The position numbers and the translations under genes were made by a program. The notes below the pieces were generated by a model that saw nothing but the letters and a program-made list of their open reading frames with translations, was not told where the DNA came from and did no database searches. Of a DNA stretch of 64,000 nucleotides, positions 24,360-34,000 are shown piece by piece (the stretch's first letter is position 1; every line of letters starts with the position of its first letter). The stretch comes from Opitutaceae bacterium (GTDB taxonomy: Bacteria > Verrucomicrobiota > Verrucomicrobiia > Opitutales > Opitutaceae): assembly GCA_016711225.1 (NCBI GenBank), contig JADJTK010000024.1, positions 24,556 to 88,555 on the forward strand. Direction: 5' to 3'.

Positions 24360-25778
24360 ATGAAACCGTTCATCCACGAAAACTTCCTCCTCCAGAGCGA
24401 TGCCGCGCGCGATCTGTACCACAGCTTCGCCAAGGACGAGCCGATCTACGATTACCACTGCCATCTGCCGCAGAAGCTCATCCTGGAGAACCACCGTTTC
24501 GCCGATCTCGCCGAGGTCTGGCTCGGTGGCGACCACTACAAGTGGCGGGCGATGCGCTCCAACGGCATCAACGAGCGCTTCATCACCGGCAACGCCACCC
24601 CGCGCGAGAAGTTCGACGCCTGGTGCGCGACTGTTCCGAACACTCTGCGCAACCCGCTCTATCATTGGTCGCACCTTGAGCTGAAGCGCTACTTCGGCCT
24701 CGATTGCCTCATCAACCCTGCCAATGCCGATCGTATCTGGCAGGTCGCCAACGAGCGCCTCGCATCGCTGCGCATTCACGACATCCTCGCGGCCGATAAA
24801 GTCGCCGTGATCTGCACCACCGACGACCCGGCCGACCCGCTCGCCACGCACGAGCAGATTCGCCAGCTCGGGATCAAAACGCGGGTGTATCCTACTTTCC
24901 GACCGGACAAGGCCCTCATCGTCGACCAGCCCGCCGCGTTCAACACCTGGCTGGAGAAGCTCGCCGCCGCCGCGAAGCAGCCCGTCGCCACTTTTGAGAG
25001 TTTCCTCGCCGCGCTCGACCAGCGCCACGCCGACTTCCACGCCGTGGGCGCGCGCGTCTCCGATCATGGCATGGAGCAGTGCTTCGCCGAGCCCTGCACC
25101 GCCGCCGAAGCCAAGGCGATCTTCGACTCCGCCCGCGCCGGCCAAGCCGCCAACGGGGCCCAGGTCGCGAAGTTCATCTCCTACATGATGCTCGAATTCG
25201 GCCGCTGGGACGCCAAGCGCGGCTGGACCAAGCAGCTGCACCTCGGTGCCCTACGTAACAACAACACCCGCCTGCTCTCCGCTCTCGGGCCCGACACCGG
25301 CTTCGACTCGATCGGCGACTTCCCGCAGACCGTCGCCCTCTCGCGCTACCTCAACACGCTCGATTCCACCAACGAGCTGCCGCGCACCGTGCTCTACAAC
25401 CTCAACCCGGCCGACAACTACGCCTTCGCCACGATGATCGGCAACTTCCAGGACGGCACCGTGCCGGGGAAGATTCAATACGGCAGCGGCTGGTGGTTCC
25501 TCGACCAGAAGGAGGCGATGGAGTGGCAGTTGGGTGCGCTCTCCAGCTTGGGCTTGCTTGCCCGCTTTGTCGGCATGCTCACCGACTCGCGCAGCTTCAT
25601 CAGCTACGCGCGCCACGAGTATTTCCGCCGCGTGCTCTGCAACCTCCTCGGAGCCCAGATGGAGCGCGGCGAGCTGCCCAACGACCGCGAGCTCGTCGGC
25701 GGCATGGTGCGCAACATCTGCTTTGCCAACGCCCGCGAGTATTTCCGTCTCGGACTCGACCCGGCCTTTGCCGGGTAG
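24360..25778 (+). CDS. uxaC: Glucuronate/galacturonate (uronate) isomerase
   Basis: 472 residues from ATG 24360, the normal UxaC length. The amidohydrolase-fold enzyme converts galacturonate to tagaturonate and glucuronate to fructuronate. Diagnostic pieces are FLLQSDAARDLYHSFAKDEP, IYDYHCHLPQKLILEN (metal-binding His-x-His near residue 33), HWSHLELKRYFG, VAVICTTDDPADPL, VYPTFRPDKAL, QLHLGALRNNNTRL and SRSFISYARHEYFRRVLC. It is cytosolic. No uxaB or uxuA follows, so later steps of that branch must be encoded elsewhere. It closes the pectin locus. Confidence 0.95.
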   Translation: MKPFIHENFLLQSDAARDLYHSFAKDEPIYDYHCHLPQKLILENHRFADLAEVWLGGDHYKWRAMRSNGINERFITGNATPREKFDAWCATVPNTLRNPLYHWSHLELKRYFGLDCLINPANADRIWQVANERLASLRIHDILAADKVAVICTTDDPADPLATHEQIRQLGIKTRVYPTFRPDKALIVDQPAAFNTWLEKLAAAAKQPVATFESFLAALDQRHADFHAVGARVSDHGMEQCFAEPCTAAEAKAIFDSARAGQAANGAQVAKFISYMMLEFGRWDAKRGWTKQLHLGALRNNNTRLLSALGPDTGFDSIGDFPQTVALSRYLNTLDSTNELPRTVLYNLNPADNYAFATMIGNFQDGTVPGKIQYGSGWWFLDQKEAMEWQLGALSSLGLLARFVGMLTDSRSFISYARHEYFRRVLCNLLGAQMERGELPNDRELVGGMVRNICFANAREYFRLGLDPAFAG

Positions 25779-26084
25779 GGCGGGGATGGCGGCGGCTTGG
25801 TTCCGCTCGCGCGCAGAAGGCGCGCGAGTCGCGAGCAAGTTCGCTCCCACAATACGGAAGTGTGTCTCGCGCGGCGCGAGGCTGAGCGGCTGCGCCGTTC
25901 AGCTACGGACGAGGGCGCTTTGTGTGCGAGGCGCGCGGCGTTGCGAGTCGCGAGCAAGCTCGCTCCCACAACAAGAAAGCGGCTCGCCGGGAGGCTCGCC
26001 CTCCATACCGCCTGCTGCCGGATTTTCGTTGGCGCGGGGCGGAGGCGGAGATTGGCTTCGGCGTCGCAGCGACGTCTTACCCCG
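25779..26084. repeat. Spacer with cgagcaagctcgctccc and gttcagctac palindromes
   Basis: 306 bp without a gene. It holds two copies of the gagtcgcgagcaagctcgctcccaca family (near 25825-25853 and 25946-25974). One ctgagcggctgcgccgttcagctac unit lies near 25881-25905. These are short imperfect hairpins of the kind found throughout the window. Confidence 0.65.
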
Positions 26085-27404
26085 ATGAACAAACAGGTGC
26101 GTTGGTTGTTGTCCGAGAGTGACCGGTGGGTGCGCGAGCGCATCGTCTCGCCGGAACAGGCGGAGCGAATCCGCGCCCTCTATCCGCCTCCGCCGCCGGC
26201 GGCGCCGTGGGGCATGATCGTCTTCTCCGGTCTCGGCGCGGTGATCGTGGGGCTGGGCATCATTCTCTTGCTGGCCTTCAATTGGGCCGAGATTCCGAAG
26301 CTGGGTAAGCTCGGCCTGATCTTGGGCGCGCTGGCAGGGGCGCATGGTGCAGGTCTGTGGCTACGCGGCCTGGACCGCTGGCGGCCGGCGTTGGGCGAGG
26401 TGTTCTTTGTTCTGGGTACGATGCTCTTCGGTGCGGGCATTTGGCTGGTCGCGCAGATCTACAATATCGATGAGCACTACCCCAACGGGTTCCTGCTCTG
26501 GGGGCTGGGAGCACTGGCGCTGGCTTGGGCGCTCGACTCCGTGCCCCAAGGCATCCTGGCCGCGGTGACCCTGACGATTTGGGGCATGACCGAGTGCTTC
26601 GACTACCATCGCGAAATGGGCTGGGCCCTCGGGCTGCTGTTGGTCGGCGTGGCGCCGCTGGTGTGGCGCAAACGCTCGGCGCTGTTGGCGGCGGTGCTGC
26701 TGGCGGCGGTCTACACTTTGCTCCTGGGCAACGCCGGACAATGGGGTGGCGGCAGCGCGGTTTTTTCGGCTGCGATGGCGTTGTCCGTGGGTTTGATCGC
26801 GGCCGGGCGCATGGGGCCGGTCGGGGATGAGTCGGGCCGACTCGAGAGCGTGCTGCGCTTCTACGGCTGGGCGGGATTTCTGGTCTGCGTGTACCTGCTG
26901 AGCTTTGGCCGGATCGCCGACGACCTCCTGCGTTGGCGCGAGGGACTGGGGGGCGACGGGTTCCAGTTGGTAGCCTATCGGTGGGGGCCGTTCGGCCTCG
27001 CGGTAGTTTTGTGGGGACGCCTGTTGATGCGGGCGATCCGGGGCGAGCCCACGCTGGTGCCGATCGAGAACTGGTTGTGCCCGATCGGGCTGCTCTACTG
27101 CAACCTGCTCGCCGTCACGGGCGGTCGCGGGGATTCCCTGTTTGTCGCCCTGGTGTTCAACCTGATCGGTCTGGGCATCGCAGTGATGTGGATGCTGCGC
27201 GGGTGCCGCGCGGGCCGACTGCGCGAGACGGTGCTGGGGTCGCTGCTGCTCACCGCGATCGTGCTGGGCCGGTACTTCGACCTCTTCGACAGCCTTGCGG
27301 CACGCGGTTTCGCATTCCTGCTGCTGGGCGGACTGCTGTTCGCCGAGGGCTTTTTCTATCGGCGCCTGCGGCGTGAGGACACGGACGAAGGAGGTGTGGC
27401 GTGA
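26085..27404 (+). CDS. DUF2157 multi-pass membrane protein
   Basis: 439 residues from ATG 26085 (MNKQVRWLLSESDRWVRERIVSPEQAERI). The N-terminal soluble segment of about 45 residues, with the W-x5-VSPEQA pattern, is the DUF2157 domain. About twelve hydrophobic helices follow, beginning GMIVFSGLGAVIVGLGIILLLAF. No enzymatic motif is visible. In many bacteria DUF2157 proteins are paired with a DUF4401/GDYXXLXY protein, as here: the next gene overlaps the stop by four bases (GTGA), implying one transcript and coupled translation. The role is unknown, presumably at the inner membrane. Confidence 0.85.
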   Translation: MNKQVRWLLSESDRWVRERIVSPEQAERIRALYPPPPPAAPWGMIVFSGLGAVIVGLGIILLLAFNWAEIPKLGKLGLILGALAGAHGAGLWLRGLDRWRPALGEVFFVLGTMLFGAGIWLVAQIYNIDEHYPNGFLLWGLGALALAWALDSVPQGILAAVTLTIWGMTECFDYHREMGWALGLLLVGVAPLVWRKRSALLAAVLLAAVYTLLLGNAGQWGGGSAVFSAAMALSVGLIAAGRMGPVGDESGRLESVLRFYGWAGFLVCVYLLSFGRIADDLLRWREGLGGDGFQLVAYRWGPFGLAVVLWGRLLMRAIRGEPTLVPIENWLCPIGLLYCNLLAVTGGRGDSLFVALVFNLIGLGIAVMWMLRGCRAGRLRETVLGSLLLTAIVLGRYFDLFDSLAARGFAFLLLGGLLFAEGFFYRRLRREDTDEGGVA

Positions 27405-28545
27405 GAAAGTGGATGATCATTCTGGTGGCGGCGGCTCAGGTGGCGTTGCTGGCCTTCATGGCCGGTCAGCGCGAGTGGGTAGCACGCACGGGACGTACGG
27501 TCTGGTTGCGCACCATGCCGCTTGATCCCAACGATCCGATGCGCGGTGCCTATGTACGCCTCAACTACGAATTGTCCACGGTGACTCGGGAGCTTTGCCG
27601 CGACGGCCTGGCGAAGTGGATGGATGACCGGGCGAAGGGGATTTCCGAGGAATGGCGGGTGTCCCGGCGAAAAGAGCAGGCCATGCGCGATCGTCTGGTC
27701 TTCGCCGTGTTGAAGGTGGGCCCACACGGGCTCGCCGAACTGGTGGCGTTGACTGACCGCGAGCCGCCCTCCGGCTTGTATGTGCGAGGGCGGGTGAGCT
27801 CGATCAGAGCGGAATCGGTGACCGTGCGTTATGGCGTGGAGGCGCTGTTCCTGCAGCAGAACAAGGCCAAGCAGCTGGAGCTGGAGGCGGGGCGGCGCGG
27901 GCGTGAGGATGGGGTGGTGATGGATGCCGAGGTGGCCGTGAGCGGGTCGGGCCTGGTCGTGCTCAAGGGCTACCGCTGGGAGCCGCTGGGGCTCACGCTG
28001 ACGACCGAGACGGCCCCGGTGCCGCCGGTCACGGTGGCACTGGCGCCCGAAACGATTGTGGTCGGGGCCATGCTGGAGCGCGCGGTCGCGCCGCGGCGGG
28101 AACGTCCCGTGGTCGCGGTGACGGTGGAGCTCAAGAACCACGGCGACCGGCCGGTGGCGATCTGCGCCGGGGGGACGGTGCGAATTTACGCTTGGTGCCG
28201 GGCGGCGGCTGGGGCGGGTCTTCGTGCCGCTGGGCCGGCGCCGACCGGCCACGGCCGAGATTGGTGGCCGAGGATATCCTGATTTTGAAACCGGGGGAGG
28301 GGCACAAGGTGCGCCTCGACCTGACCGCGCCGGAATGGGCGGTACTCGTGCGCAAGGACGAGAAGGGCGAGGAGCGCCGGAGCTCGATCCCGGAGTTGCT
28401 CGACGACGATCAGCGGGGTTGGAGTTTCCGCATCGAGTATGTACCGCCGTCGCCGGAGGAGAGCGCGGGGCTGCCCGGGGCGCAGGAGTTGTGGTTGAAG
28501 GAGCTGCGGTCGCGGGCGTTTTTCCCGAACGGGGGCGGCGACTAG
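27401..28545 (+). pseudogene. GDYXXLXY-domain protein, interrupted by frameshift
   Basis: Starts at GTG 27401, overlapping the DUF2157 stop. The N-terminal 260 or so residues carry an anchor helix (WMIILVAAAQVALLAFMA) and the family signature DPNDPMRGAYVRLNYEL (residues about 44-60). The frame then goes wrong between 28180 and 28260. The continuation EDILILKPGEGHKVRLDLTA to LKELRSRAFFPNG is in another frame (stop 28543-28545), and a short RVFVPLG piece is in the third. The number of indels is unclear. If they are sequencing errors the gene is intact. It probably works with DUF2157 in the membrane. Confidence 0.7.
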
Positions 28546-28668
28546 CTTGGGAGGTTTCGGCGGCGGGTGGGCCGACCGGCGCGTCGCTGCCCAATTGGGT
28601 GTACGGCCGTACCATCGAAGTGTGCGAGGCGTAGTCGCGGGCCAAGGGTGGCGCGGGGCCGCTGGACT

Positions 28669-29784
28669 TCAGGGGCCGACCTTGAGGTAGGTGCCGTAGC
28701 CGATGACGATGGTGGAGAGGATCAGGGCCACGATGCCGCCGGCGATCAACCCGTGGGCCTTGCCGGAGGCGCCCTTCCACTCGTGGAGGATCCAACCCCA
28801 CATCGTGGAGAAGATGATGATGCTGGCCATGTGCAGCGTCCACGAGGCGAAGCCGTATTGGCCCATCTGCGTTTCGCCCATCGTGTAGAAGAAGAATTGG
28901 AAGTACCAGGTGGTGCCGGCGAGCGCGGAGAAGAGATAGTTGGCCAGACGCGGTATCCGCGTGTCGGTCGCGGAGGCTGGCGTGGTGGCGGCGGGGCGGC
29001 GATGGGCGGCGAGGTACTCATAGCCGCTGCGGTTGCGGAGGTTGAGCGCCACGCACCAGAGGAAGTTCGTGGTGAAGCCCCCGAGGAGCACGACGACCAG
29101 TTTCGGCAGGCCGATCCAGATCGGATTCGTGCCGGCGGAGCGCGAGGCTTCGCCGATCGGCGTGCCGGCGGTGAGCGCAAAAGCGAAGCAGGCGCTCATG
29201 ATGCCGGAGAAGGTTGCTACCAGAAACCCCTTCTTGAAGTTGAACTCGGCCACGGTCTTTCGCTTCTCCTCCTCCGGCATCTCGCGTTCCTTGGTCAGGC
29301 CGGCGAAGGCGGCTACGGCGATGCCGAGCAGGCAGACGCCGACGCCGGCGAGGGTGATGATCCCGGGCGTGGTCGAGGCGATCTGGATGAGCGTTTCGGT
29401 ACCGGGAGTCGCGGGGAAGAAGCTCTTGAAGAGCGGGGGCAGCAACGTGCCGAAGGCGGCGCAGTAGCCCAACGCCACACCCATGCCCAGCGACATGCCG
29501 AGGTAGCGCATCGTCAGTCCGAAGGTGAGTCCGCCCAGGCCCCACATCGCGCCGAAGAAGTAGGTCCATCCGAGAGTAGAGGCGCTCTGCTGCTGGAGCA
29601 CTCCGGGGAGGTCGTTGGTGAGCAGCGAGGCCAGCAGCGACGGGCAGATCAGCCAGGAGAATACGCCACCGACCAACCAATAGGTTTCCCAGGACCATTG
29701 GCGCACGCCCTTGTAGGGGACGTAGAAGGAGCCGGAGGCGAAGCCGCCGAGCCAGTGGAAGAGGACGCCGAGGAAGGGATTCAT
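28669..29784 (-). CDS. rhaT: L-rhamnose/proton symporter
   Basis: 371 residues with about ten transmembrane helices. It matches RhaT: MNPFLGVLFHWLGGFASGSFYVPYKGVRQWSWE at the N-terminus (shown across two helices), WGLGGLTFGLTMRYLGMSLGMG, GIMSACFAFALTAGTPI, GGFTTNFLWCVAL and MGETQMGQYGFASWTLHMA. The protein imports rhamnose with protons. Rhamnose is released from rhamnogalacturonan, so this fits the pectin locus about 3 kb upstream, although no rhamnose catabolic enzyme is in the window. It is convergent with the GDYXXLXY gene. The long spacer upstream (29785-30256) holds two copies of a 16-bp palindrome. Confidence 0.93.
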   Translation of the reverse strand: MNPFLGVLFHWLGGFASGSFYVPYKGVRQWSWETYWLVGGVFSWLICPSLLASLLTNDLPGVLQQQSASTLGWTYFFGAMWGLGGLTFGLTMRYLGMSLGMGVALGYCAAFGTLLPPLFKSFFPATPGTETLIQIASTTPGIITLAGVGVCLLGIAVAAFAGLTKEREMPEEEKRKTVAEFNFKKGFLVATFSGIMSACFAFALTAGTPIGEASRSAGTNPIWIGLPKLVVVLLGGFTTNFLWCVALNLRNRSGYEYLAAHRRPAATTPASATDTRIPRLANYLFSALAGTTWYFQFFFYTMGETQMGQYGFASWTLHMASIIIFSTMWGWILHEWKGASGKAHGLIAGGIVALILSTIVIGYGTYLKVGP

Positions 29785-30256
29785 GCGTGCGAGGGCGGAG
29801 TTGGGCGACCGCGGGGAGGGCGGGGCGGGGGTGGGTGCGCGAGGGGTTCGCGGCCGGCAGTCACAGGGAGAGGAGCCCGGCAGGCAAGGGGGCTGCGGTT
29901 TTCCGCGTCAAGTGGGCGGTATGGCGGGTGTCGGGAGCAGTGCCTGTGGGTAGGTGGCGTGTTCGTGTGCTGGGCGAGGTGGCGTCCGCGCCGGGGAAGG
30001 CAAGCGGCTTCGCGCCAACCAGGAGCGGGTCGATTCGTGCTCCGGGCGTGTCGGCGTTGCTGATGGTGGTCTTACCGGCCGTACCCCCGAGCCCTGGCCG
30101 AAAGCGCAGAATGCTGTCGCGATCGCGACAGTGCTTTGCGCTCGCATCAGATTTTGAGTACGAACTGCCGGGCCACGGCACGACGGCCGCTGGCGGTGGA
30201 AGACGCAACCTGATGTCGCGATCGCGACAACGATCTGCGCGTGCGATCGAAGGGTC
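29785..30256. repeat. Spacer with paired TGTCGCGATCGCGACA palindromes
   Basis: Exact 16-bp palindromes lie at 30115-30130 and 30214-30229. Each is bordered by gcgctcgca / gcgcag-type sequence, and they enclose about 83 bp that itself contains inverted pieces. A second such pair is at 54554-54569 and 54631-54646. The rest of the spacer shows no gene. Confidence 0.75.
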
Positions 30257-30814
30257 ATGAGCAAGGGCTGGGCCGGGGTGGGGTACGGGAAGGATACGGG
30301 AGGCTCGCGCTGGATCGCGGGCGAAACGCGCCCGATCTGGACCAAGAGTCGCGACACCGTTCGCGCGAGTGAGGGTCGCACCCACACCAGCAACCAGGCG
30401 ACGTTGTGGCGCTGGCGCGAAGCGTATCAGCACGACTTCGCCGCCCGGATGGACTGGTGCGTGAAGCCGTGGGCGGAGGCCAATCACATTCCTCTCGTCG
30501 TGGTGAACGGCGTGGCGGGCCGACAGCCACTGCGAATGGCTGCCGCGCCGAGCGGGATGGTCTTGTTGTCTGCTGCCGGCTCTAGCGATCCGGATCGAAA
30601 CCGGCTCTCCTTGCGTTGTTTCTATTGCCTCGAAGCGGGCGAGCCGGGCCCGCGGCCGGCGGAGCTCTCGATCAGGCGCGAGACGACGGAAGTGGCGCAA
30701 GTGAGCGTACCCAAGGGCGAATGGGCGGACCTGCACCTGATTCTCGAGGTGCGCGACGATGGTGATCCGTCGCTGTGCAGCTATCGCCGGGTAATCATTC
30801 CGCGTCGCCCTTGA
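30257..30814 (+). pseudogene. C-terminal remnant of a DUF1593 protein
   Basis: 185 codons are open, but the content matches only the end of DUF1593 proteins (nucleoside-hydrolase-like N-terminal domain plus beta-sandwich): SRWIAGETRPIWTKSRD, TSNQATLWRWREAYQHDFAARMDWCVKPWAEANH (the hallmark, here in sequence) and a C-terminal beta domain ending SYRRVIIPRR. Family members have about 450-500 residues with a signal peptide; the first 270 or so are missing. The sequence just upstream is the palindrome-bearing spacer. The start ATG is adventitious. Probably non-functional. Confidence 0.65.
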
Positions 30815-31047
30815 GGACCCTGCCCCTGGTTCCTCCTGCATCCCAACTGTGGTAGGGCTCGTGATGGTGGCGTGTGAGCCGAGTTGGCGCCGCCCGGGGT
30901 CTCGTCGCCCGCTCGCTCCACGGGGAGTGTCCCGCGCCCCCGCTTCCGGTCCCTTTCCGGATCGCAGTCCCCCTTTCGTGCTCCTATGCCCAAGGGAACT
31001 TAGGCGATCAAGTGCAATTCCGATCGGCCGATTAGGGGACTGCGCCG

Positions 31048-34000
31048 ATGTCATCGTCTCGTTCCTCCGCATTCCGGAGCTTGTCATCCCGCCATCCGTT
31101 GGGGTGGGGCGGCTTCGCCGTGGCCGTCGCGCTGCTGCTCGTGGTGGAGGTCCGTGCCCAACCGGACTTCATGCCCGGCGCCCCGGACCACGTGGTGGAA
31201 GCCGGTTTGCCCAATTATGTCGTGCTGGGCCCCGAAGCACTGGGCCTCTCCGCCGCGCCCTCCGGCCTCGCGCGTTTGCCCGACGGGCGGTATGTGGCCT
31301 ATGCCCAGCGGCAAATCGCCATCGGCGATGGCACCCGCTGGGAAGTCTTCGAACAGGATGCGGCTGATTCTTCCGGGGTGATCGAGAGCTTGATGGTCGA
31401 CCGCGAGGGCCGGCTCTTTGCGAGCATGGGGGATGCGGTCGGTGAGCTCCTCGTGCTCCGTAACAACCGGTGGGTGCGCCAGCAGGTCGCCGCCTTCGCA
31501 CCCACGGCCACCAATCAGCATCCGGGATTCGCGCACGCCGTCCAGGCGGCGGGCACCTGGTATTGGTACGGCAACAGCGGTACAGTCGCCGCTTGGCGTG
31601 GTCCGGCCGGGCTTGTTCCGGTGGGTGTCGTCAATGCCATCAGCCAGATTTTCGCGCTGGGCGACCGGGCCTTTGTCAGTGAGGCCTCCAGCGGCCGATT
31701 GTTCGCCATCACCGGCGACCAGCTCGTGCAGGTCGGCACCGCGCACACCAATACCGATGACGCGATCACCGGTACCGCTTCGTACGAAGGCGACCGCTTG
31801 CTCGTGGCCACCCTCGGCCGTGGCCTCAAGCTTTTCGACGGGCAGACCTTTACCCCACTGTCCCTGCCAGCCCAGCTCGACGGGAGCTGGCACCTCACCG
31901 ACTTGTGCGCGCTGCCGGGCGGCTATTATGCCGCCGCGGTGGAGGCCTTCGGCATCGTGTTTCTCGATCGATCCTGCCGCATCGTGCAGACGCTGGACCG
32001 CAGCACCGACCACCGGCTCTCCCAGGTGCGGGGCCTCTATCCGACGGGCGATGGCGAGCTGTGGGCCGTGCTCAGCACCGGGGTGGCCCGCATCGAATTT
32101 CCCTCTCCGGTCTCGCGGCTGGAGCCGCTGGTCGCGAAGGGCTTCTCCTTCGCCCAACCATTCCGTCATGAGGGCCGCCTCTGGCTCCGAGCCGATCGCA
32201 CCGCGCAACGCGGGGTCTACGACGAGACCGGCCGGCTGCTGCGTTTCGTCTCCGATTCGCCCCAAGGCTACAATGTCCACGCAATGCTCGCCGATCCGCT
32301 TGCGGGCCTGCTGTTCGCGGGCACCCGGGGCGGTCTGTTCGTGTATCGCAACGCCACTTGGGAGCTGGTCTTGTCCGGACCTTCACATCTGCGCCTTTTC
32401 AATCCGTTTCCGGGACAGCAGCGCTGGTTCTACACGGCCGACGGGGAGATCGGCTGGGTGCGCGCCGAGGGCGACCGTTTCATCGCCGAGCGACTGCCCA
32501 CCCCGGAATGTGGCCCCACCTACGGCGGTGTCTGCGGCCCGGACGGCACCATTTGGGTCGAGATGGGGGCGGGCAAGTGCGGCCGGGTGGATCTCACCGG
32601 CCCGGTGCCCCAGTTCCAGCTTCTGGGGACCGCGCAGGGACTCGACAACAGTTGGGTCCAGCTCGCCCGGATCGGCGACGAGGTGCGCATGGTCGTGGCC
32701 GGCCGGCTGATGCGCTACAACGCCACCGAGCGGCGCTTCTCCTACGATACCGACTTCGAGCAGCGTCTGCCGGGGTTGGTGCCCACGGTCAGCGGCCGCC
32801 CCAGCCTCGACGCCCGAGGCCAGCTTTGGGTCACCGCCAAGGATACCATCTTCCGCTACGCCCCGGCCGACGATCCACCGCGCCGCCTGCCGGCGCTCAA
32901 CCTCCCCGGGTTTGGCCCCTACTACTATTTTCCCCAGGCCGATGGTGTGGTGTGGATGCACCGCAACAAAGACCTGGTCCGCTACGACCCGGCTGTCCCT
33001 CCGCCACCGCCGCGCGCCTTGCATGCCCTGATCACCCGGGTGCAGCTCACGGCCGACAACTTCAACCTCACACCCACCCAGCACAGGATCGACCCGATCC
33101 GCTACGCCTCGAACTCGCTCGCCTTCTACTTTGTCGCGCCCGGTTCCCCGCTGGGCGCGCCGGTGGAGTTTGAGACTCGGCTGGAGGGCGGGAACCGGGA
33201 ATGGGTGTCGGCCGGCAGTGGTGGCACCGCCTTCTTTCCGCGGCTCAAGGAAGGCGACTATGTACTGCAGGTGCGCCCGCGCCAGGGCGAGCGTGTCGGC
33301 GAGGAGGACCGGCTGGCGTTCACCATCTTGCCGCCGTGGTATCGCACCACGGCCGCCTCTATCCTCTACGGGGTCGTCGTTGTGGTCGTGGCCGGCCTCC
33401 TAACTTGGGCGGGTGCGTATCTGGAGAAGCGGGAGAAGCGCCGCCTCGCCCGCCTGGTGGAGGAACGCACCGTGGCCCTGCTGGCGGCCAATCGCCTTCT
33501 GGCCGAACAAAACGACGAGACCACCCGCAAGGCCGCCGCGCTGCAGGCCAGTGAGGAGCGGTACCGCCGCCTCAGTGCCGAGCTGGAGGAGCGCGTCCGC
33601 GCGCGGACCGACGAATTGGAGCGCCAGGTGGCGGACTCCGAGCGCCTCAACGCCGCGCTCCAGCAAAGCCAGCGGGAGCTGAGCCGCATCGCCGCCTGTG
33701 TGCAGGAGGCCAACGCCAGCCTGCTCTCGGCCAACCATGAGCTGGAGGCGTTTTCGTATTCCGTCTCCCACGATCTCCGCGCGCCGTTGCGCAACATCAG
33801 CGGCTTCATCGAGCTGTTGCTGCGCCGCCTGCAGGGCAAGGTGGACCCGGAATGTGATCGCCAGCTTGGCATTGTGGTGACGGAGGCCCATCGCATGGGC
33901 CGGCTCATCGACAATCTTCTCCAGTTCGCCCGGATCAGCCGCGTGGAGCTGCAGCGGCAGCCGGTCGATCTCGCCGTCCTGGTGGGCGAGAGCCGGGCTG

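Noticed and set aside
30115..30229. TGTCGCGATCGCGACA as a rhaT operator
   Set aside because: The same doublet occurs at 54.6 kb beside an unrelated gene, so a repeat element is more likely.
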